Positions 6,704 through 9,785 of a DNA stretch of 9,785 nt are shown here, one piece after another. Source of the stretch: Eubacterium sp. (GTDB taxonomy: Bacteria > Bacillota > Clostridia > Lachnospirales > CAG-274). A model generated the notes under the pieces. It had not been told where the DNA came from. It searched no databases and was given only the letters and a program-made list of their open reading frames with translations. The stretch covers positions 1 through 9,785 of the forward strand of contig JAJBVU010000183.1 in the NCBI GenBank assembly GCA_020859645.1, written 5' to 3'. Each line of letters opens with the position of its first letter. Position 1 is the stretch's first letter. The position numbers were made by a program, and so were the translations under genes.

Positions 6704-6733
6704 AATTGCAGGAAAAGTATTACCGAGAGATTA
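6685..6733 (+). repeat. Direct repeat, downstream copy, overlapping the end of the PD-(D/E)XK gene
   Basis: This 49-nt copy corresponds to 5672-5725. It starts within the last codons of the PD-(D/E)XK gene, covers the stop codon (6701-6703) and ends with an exact ATTACCGAGAGATTA (6719-6733), just before the terminator stem. Thus 3'-end-plus-spacer sequence of this gene type occurs on both sides of one complete gene. Confidence 0.85.
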
Positions 6734-6737
6734 ATAA

Positions 6738-6784
6738 AAGAAGCTGTGAAAAGGAAAGATCGACTTTTCAACAGCTTCTTTTTT
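6738..6784. terminator. Bidirectional intrinsic terminator between convergent genes
   Basis: AAGAAGCTGT (6738-6747) pairs with ACAGCTTCTT (6771-6780). After a bulged A (6770), GAAAAG (6748-6753) pairs with CTTTTC (6764-6769), leaving a 10-nt loop. On the + strand the stem runs into T6779-T6784, ending the PD-(D/E)XK transcript. On the - strand it runs into CTTCTTTTATTAA, so it can also end the feo transcript arriving from the right. No other stem-loop is visible between the two convergent genes. Confidence 0.85.
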
Positions 6785-6831
6785 GTATATTATAAAGAGG
6801 AAATTATTGTCTAAAGTAATAATAAATCTTC

Positions 6832-6993
6832 TTATTTTTTTTGCTCATTATTGGGTGTTGGCTTATGACAGGCGTTATGACAGTGAGCACAGTCACAGCC
6901 GCAGGTGTTTCCGCCCTTTTTTATAAGGCTTCTGATTATGAGAAACACAATGAAAACCAACACAGCCCCAACGGCAAATGTAGCAAAATTCAT
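6832..6993 (-). CDS. FeoB-associated Cys-rich membrane protein
   Basis: This 53-residue gene is short enough to be easily overlooked. One hydrophobic helix spans residues about 4-20, followed by a basic stop (RSLIKK). A Cys/His cluster, CGCDCAHCHNACH, covers residues 31-43 with Cys at 31, 33, 35, 38 and 42 and His at 37, 39 and 43. The tail is hydrophilic. One short helix plus a compact Cys cluster directly after feoB is the pattern of the FeoB-associated Cys-rich family (also called P12-like). Its role in Fe2+ uptake is not firmly established, but metal or Fe-S binding near the transporter exit is plausible. The ATG at 6993 is preceded by AAGGA (complement of 7003-7007) at 9 nt. It lies 27 nt after the feoB stop codon and should share the feo transcript. 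Confidence 0.9.
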   Translation of the reverse strand: MNFATFAVGAVLVFIVFLIIRSLIKKGGNTCGCDCAHCHNACHKPTPNNEQKK

Positions 6994-7020
6994 ATAATCA
7001 CGTCCTTTTTAAGGAGGTTT

Positions 7021-9525
7021 TCAGGCTCTTACCGCCTTGCCGGAAGCCTCCGAAGCGCTTTTCTGAGGTCTTACAAGAAGGTAGATAAGACCAACAAGAA
7101 GTATTAAGGCAACGATTGTACCTAAGCCGAAGCCGCCGCCTGCAAAAAGCTTGCCGAGCTGATAAACTATAAGTGAAATTACATAAGCAAAGCCGCACTG
7201 ATAGCCGATTGCAACAGCGAACCACTTTCCGTTGTTCATTTCACGTCTGATTGCGCCCATAGCCGCAAAACAGGGAGCGCAGAGAAGATTGAAAACAAGG
7301 AAGGAATATCCGGCGATTGTTCCGAAACCGGCTGCATTAAATGCGCTGAACATATTCTGATAAACCGTTCCGTCTCCTGCTGAATAGAGTATGCCCAAAG
7401 TACCTACAATGTTCTCTTTTGCAATAAGTCCCGTAATAGAAGCTACGGCAGCCTGCCAGTTGCCCCAACCCTGGGGAGTGAATATCCAGCCGATTGCTCT
7501 GCCTATGGCAGCAAGGATCGAGCAGTCAATCTGTTCTTCCGTTAACATTCCGAAAGCACCGTCAACAAAGCCGAAGTATGTAGCGAACCAAACAACGATT
7601 GTTGAAAGAAGTATGATAGTTCCTGCCTTTTTAATGAAGCTCCAGCCTCTTTCCCACATTGAACGAAGAACTGTTCCCACAGTGGGAAGGTGATAAGCGG
7701 GCAGCTCCATAACGAAGGGAGCAGGGTCACCTACGAAAAGCTTTGTCTTTTTAAGCATAATACCTGAAACAATAATTGCCGCAACGCCTAAGAAATAAGC
7801 TGAAGGCGCAACCCATGCAGCGCCGCCGAAAATAGCGCCGGCGATCATAGCTATGAAGGGAAGCTTTGCTCCGCAGGGGATAAAGGTTGTTGTCATAATT
7901 GTCATTTTTCTGTCTCTGTCAGACTCGATTGTTCTTGAAGCCATAATTCCGGGAATACCGCAGCCCGAGCCTATAAGCATAGGAATGAAGGACTTTCCGG
8001 AAAGACCGAACTTTCTGAAAATTCTGTCCATAATGAAGGCAACTCTTGCCATATATCCGCAGGCTTCAAGGAAAGCAAGGAATATAAACAGAATTAACAT
8101 CTGGGGAACGAAGCCCAAAACTGCGCCTACACCGGCTACGATACCGTCGAGAATAAGTCCCGAAAGCCAGTCTGCACAGCCAAGTGCGCTCAGTGCGCTT
8201 TCAATAAATACGGGAACACCGGGAATCCATACGCCGTAATCTGCAGGGTCAGGCTCTTCACAGCCGTATTCTGTCATAACGGCTACAGCTTCGTTAAGCT
8301 CCTCCGCACTTGCAGTTACCTCTTCGTCAGCAAGGGTTTCCTCATCGCTTACAAGGAAAACAGCTTCTGCGTCCTCGGGAACCTCAGCTGCAAAATTGGC
8401 TATAACGGAAACAGCTGTTTCGGGGTCATAGTCCTCGCTTTCGCTGTCGAGGGCTTCCAAAACATCATCTGCTTCAAAATATTCCGCAAAGCCGTTTACT
8501 ATTGTGGCTGCGTCTGCATAAGGCTCGGCGGCTTCTTCATATTCACCGGTTCCTATGCCGAAAAGGTGCCAGCCGTCGCCGAAAACGCCGTCATTAGCCC
8601 AGTCTGTGGCTATTGTACCTACTGTGGTAACGGAAATGTAGTAAACTATGAACATAATTACCGCAAATATGGGCAGAGCGAGTATTCTGTTTGTAACGAT
8701 TTTATCGATTTTATCTGAAGCAGTCAGCTTGCCCTTGCTTTGCTTTTTATATATGCCCTTAAGTATTTTTGATATGTAAACGTATCTTTCGTTTGTGATA
8801 ATGCTTTCGCTGTCATCCTCAAACTCGTCCTCGATACCCTTCACAATATCCTTAATTTCCTTAAGTGTGACGCTGTCAAGCTTAAGCTGTTCCATAACCT
8901 TTTCGTCGCCTTCAAAGGCTTTTATGGAAAACCATCTTTCCTGTTTTTTGTCGATTTTGCCTTTAAGGAGATCCTCAATGTGGGCAATGGCGTGTTCTGT
9001 CTCGCTGCTGAAGGGGTGAAGGGGAGCAGCCTTTCCTTTTTGGGCAGCTTCAACGGCTTTCATAGCCGCATCCTTAACGCCTGTGCCCTTAAGGGCTGAA
9101 ATTTCAACCACTGCACAGCCTAAAAGCTTTGAAAGACCTGCTGTGTCGATTTTGTCTCCTGCCTTTTCCACAACGTCCATCATATTTATGGCTACAACTA
9201 CGGGAATACCAAGCTCTGTAAGCTGTGTTGTGAGATAAAGGTTTCTTTCGAGGTTCGAGCCGTCAACGATATTCAAAACTGCGTCGGGCTTTTCATTAAT
9301 AAGATAATTTCTTGCTACAACCTCTTCAAGGGTGTAGGGCGAAAGGGAGTAAATTCCCGGCAAGTCCATTATAACAACGTCCTTTTGGAATTTAAGCTTG
9401 CCCTCTTTCTTTTCAACGGTAACGCCGGGCCAGTTTCCTACGAACTGGTTTGAGCCTGTCAGAGCGTTGAACAATGTTGTTTTTCCGCTGTTGGGATTGC
9501 CTGCTAAGGCAATTTTAACACTCAT
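7021..9525 (-). CDS. feoB: Ferrous iron transporter FeoB with an acidic extracytoplasmic insert
   Basis: An 834-residue inner-membrane Fe2+ transporter, longer than many FeoB proteins. The N-terminal G domain shows G1 AGNPNSGKTT (8-17), switch I NWPGVTVE (31-38), G3 DLPG (54-57), G4 NMMD (114-117) and G5 SALKG (143-147). A helical, GDI-like regulatory region extends to about 278. Membrane segments follow, starting at about 281-300. Gate-like Cys motifs are GSGCGIPGIMASRT (519-532), CGAKLP (551-556) and CAPCFAAMGAIRREM (749-763). Between the first membrane helix and GVWIPGVPVF lies a strongly acidic region (about 327-430) with 34 Asp/Glu and no Lys/Arg. It probably faces outward and is absent from typical FeoB as I know it. 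AGGAGG (complement of 9534-9539) lies 8 nt before the start. It is flanked by feoA and the Cys-rich gene on the same strand. Iron control is expected, but no Fur box is visible here. Confidence 0.96.
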   Translation of the reverse strand: MSVKIALAGNPNSGKTTLFNALTGSNQFVGNWPGVTVEKKEGKLKFQKDVVIMDLPGIYSLSPYTLEEVVARNYLINEKPDAVLNIVDGSNLERNLYLTTQLTELGIPVVVAINMMDVVEKAGDKIDTAGLSKLLGCAVVEISALKGTGVKDAAMKAVEAAQKGKAAPLHPFSSETEHAIAHIEDLLKGKIDKKQERWFSIKAFEGDEKVMEQLKLDSVTLKEIKDIVKGIEDEFEDDSESIITNERYVYISKILKGIYKKQSKGKLTASDKIDKIVTNRILALPIFAVIMFIVYYISVTTVGTIATDWANDGVFGDGWHLFGIGTGEYEEAAEPYADAATIVNGFAEYFEADDVLEALDSESEDYDPETAVSVIANFAAEVPEDAEAVFLVSDEETLADEEVTASAEELNEAVAVMTEYGCEEPDPADYGVWIPGVPVFIESALSALGCADWLSGLILDGIVAGVGAVLGFVPQMLILFIFLAFLEACGYMARVAFIMDRIFRKFGLSGKSFIPMLIGSGCGIPGIMASRTIESDRDRKMTIMTTTFIPCGAKLPFIAMIAGAIFGGAAWVAPSAYFLGVAAIIVSGIMLKKTKLFVGDPAPFVMELPAYHLPTVGTVLRSMWERGWSFIKKAGTIILLSTIVVWFATYFGFVDGAFGMLTEEQIDCSILAAIGRAIGWIFTPQGWGNWQAAVASITGLIAKENIVGTLGILYSAGDGTVYQNMFSAFNAAGFGTIAGYSFLVFNLLCAPCFAAMGAIRREMNNGKWFAVAIGYQCGFAYVISLIVYQLGKLFAGGGFGLGTIVALILLVGLIYLLVRPQKSASEASGKAVRA

Positions 9526-9557
9526 ATTTTTTTCCTCCTGATAAATGTTATAGACTT

Positions 9558-9575
9558 AAAAATGCTTGCATTTTT
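9558..9575 (-). other. Weak hairpin between feoA and feoB
   Basis: AAAAATGC and GCATTTTT form a perfect palindrome around TT. In RNA it would give a 7-bp stem with a 4-nt loop, in the 58-nt gap between the feoA stop and the feoB start. On the transcribed strand it ends in a short T-run. The stem is AT-rich and weak, so it may be only a partial attenuator or processing site, or may have no function. Confidence 0.3.
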
Positions 9576-9583
9576 TAATATTT

Positions 9584-9785
9584 TTAATCGATTTCGATCA
9601 TCTCCGCATCGGCTTTTCTTATTGAAAGCTCATAGCCTCTGACTGTTACCTCGATAGGGTCACCTAAGGGGGCCACCTTGCGGATGTAGATTTCAACACC
9701 TTTTGTTATACCCATATCCATAATTCTTCTCTTAACTGCTCCTGCGCCTGTGAGCTTTACAACTGTTACTGTTTCGCCCACTTTA
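9584..9785 (-). CDS. feoA: FeoA-like SH3-domain protein, N-terminus cut by the window edge
   Basis: The visible 67 codons or so encode a small SH3-like-barrel protein of the FeoA type, a cytoplasmic partner thought to regulate FeoB. Family features include the KVGETVTVVKLTG start strand, RRIMDMGITKG (a variant of the usual RL-x-x-MG-x-x-G motif), PLGDPIEVTVRGYELSIRK and a closing EAxxI-like ADAEMIEID. An in-frame GTG at 9779-9781 could be taken as a start. However, the Lys codon before it and the usual FeoA N-terminus (a few residues before a G-E/D-turn) show that the frame continues off the window, so the gene is partial and its promoter is not visible. The stop codon is 58 nt before feoB, consistent with one feoAB transcript. 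Confidence 0.9.
   Translation of the reverse strand, partial: KVGETVTVVKLTGAGAVKRRIMDMGITKGVEIYIRKVAPLGDPIEVTVRGYELSIRKADAEMIEID

Noticed and set aside
5672..6733. A complete insertion sequence or composite transposon
   Set aside because: The flanking repeats are direct, not inverted, and overlap the coding end. No terminal inverted repeats or short target-site duplications are visible, so I call only the repeats and the gene.
6785..6831. Possible small RNA or promoter between the convergent genes
   Set aside because: The stretch is short and AT-rich, with no paired promoter boxes or stable stem.
6841..7107. 88-codon open frame on the + strand
   Set aside because: It lies opposite the Cys-rich gene and the end of feoB, both well supported, and has no convincing ribosome binding site.
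9779..9781. GTG as the true feoA start
   Set aside because: The frame is open to the window edge, and the FeoA family normally has several more N-terminal residues before this Gly-Glu turn, so the gene is treated as truncated by the window.

Overview
The window looks like a chromosomal segment of a low-to-moderate GC, Gram-positive anaerobe of the class Clostridia. A gut Oscillospiraceae/Ruminococcaceae-type lineage is the best guess. This rests on strong AGGAGG-type ribosome binding sites, TTGACA/TATAAT promoters, a clostridial class II aldolase, a DUF815 ATPase, a Ruminococcus-style PD-(D/E)XK 'Rpn' protein, and a feoA-feoB-Cys-rich membrane protein cluster typical of Firmicutes. The placement is inference from gene content; there is no rRNA or other marker here. 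I see no prophage, CRISPR array, tRNA or complete insertion sequence.

Left part (1-4513, + strand). A small monocistronic gene encodes a 60-residue basic, single-pass membrane protein of unknown function and ends at a clear intrinsic terminator. A close-packed run of four genes follows: ychF (ribosome-associated P-loop ATPase), a DUF815-family AAA+ ATPase, a small membrane-anchored protein with a possible Sm-like/beta-barrel domain, and an FGGY sugar kinase, probably xylulokinase. Gaps of 29, 5 and 20 nt suggest co-transcription, although the functions are not obviously related.

Middle (4514-6784, + strand). Class II fructose-bisphosphate aldolase has its own near-consensus promoter, a strong ribosome binding site, a terminator and codon use that looks tuned for high expression. 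Downstream is a solitary PD-(D/E)XK nuclease-family (Rpn/putative transposase) gene. It lies between two imperfect direct repeats of about 50 bp. The upstream copy still reads as the last codons of the same gene (V-L-G-M-stop), which suggests a collapsed tandem array or a gene-plus-spacer duplication unit.

Right part (6785-9785, - strand). A ferrous-iron uptake operon reads feoA (cut by the window edge), feoB, then a 53-residue FeoB-associated Cys-rich membrane protein. It converges on the PD-(D/E)XK gene, and one hairpin (6738-6784) can terminate transcription from both sides. FeoB has an unusual, strongly acidic insert of about 105 residues, predicted to be extracytoplasmic, within a 213-residue stretch that has no lysine or arginine.

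The observations most worth following are the repeat-flanked PD-(D/E)XK gene, the FeoB acidic insert and the possible membrane-tethered Sm-like protein. I do not see a clearly new multi-gene system.
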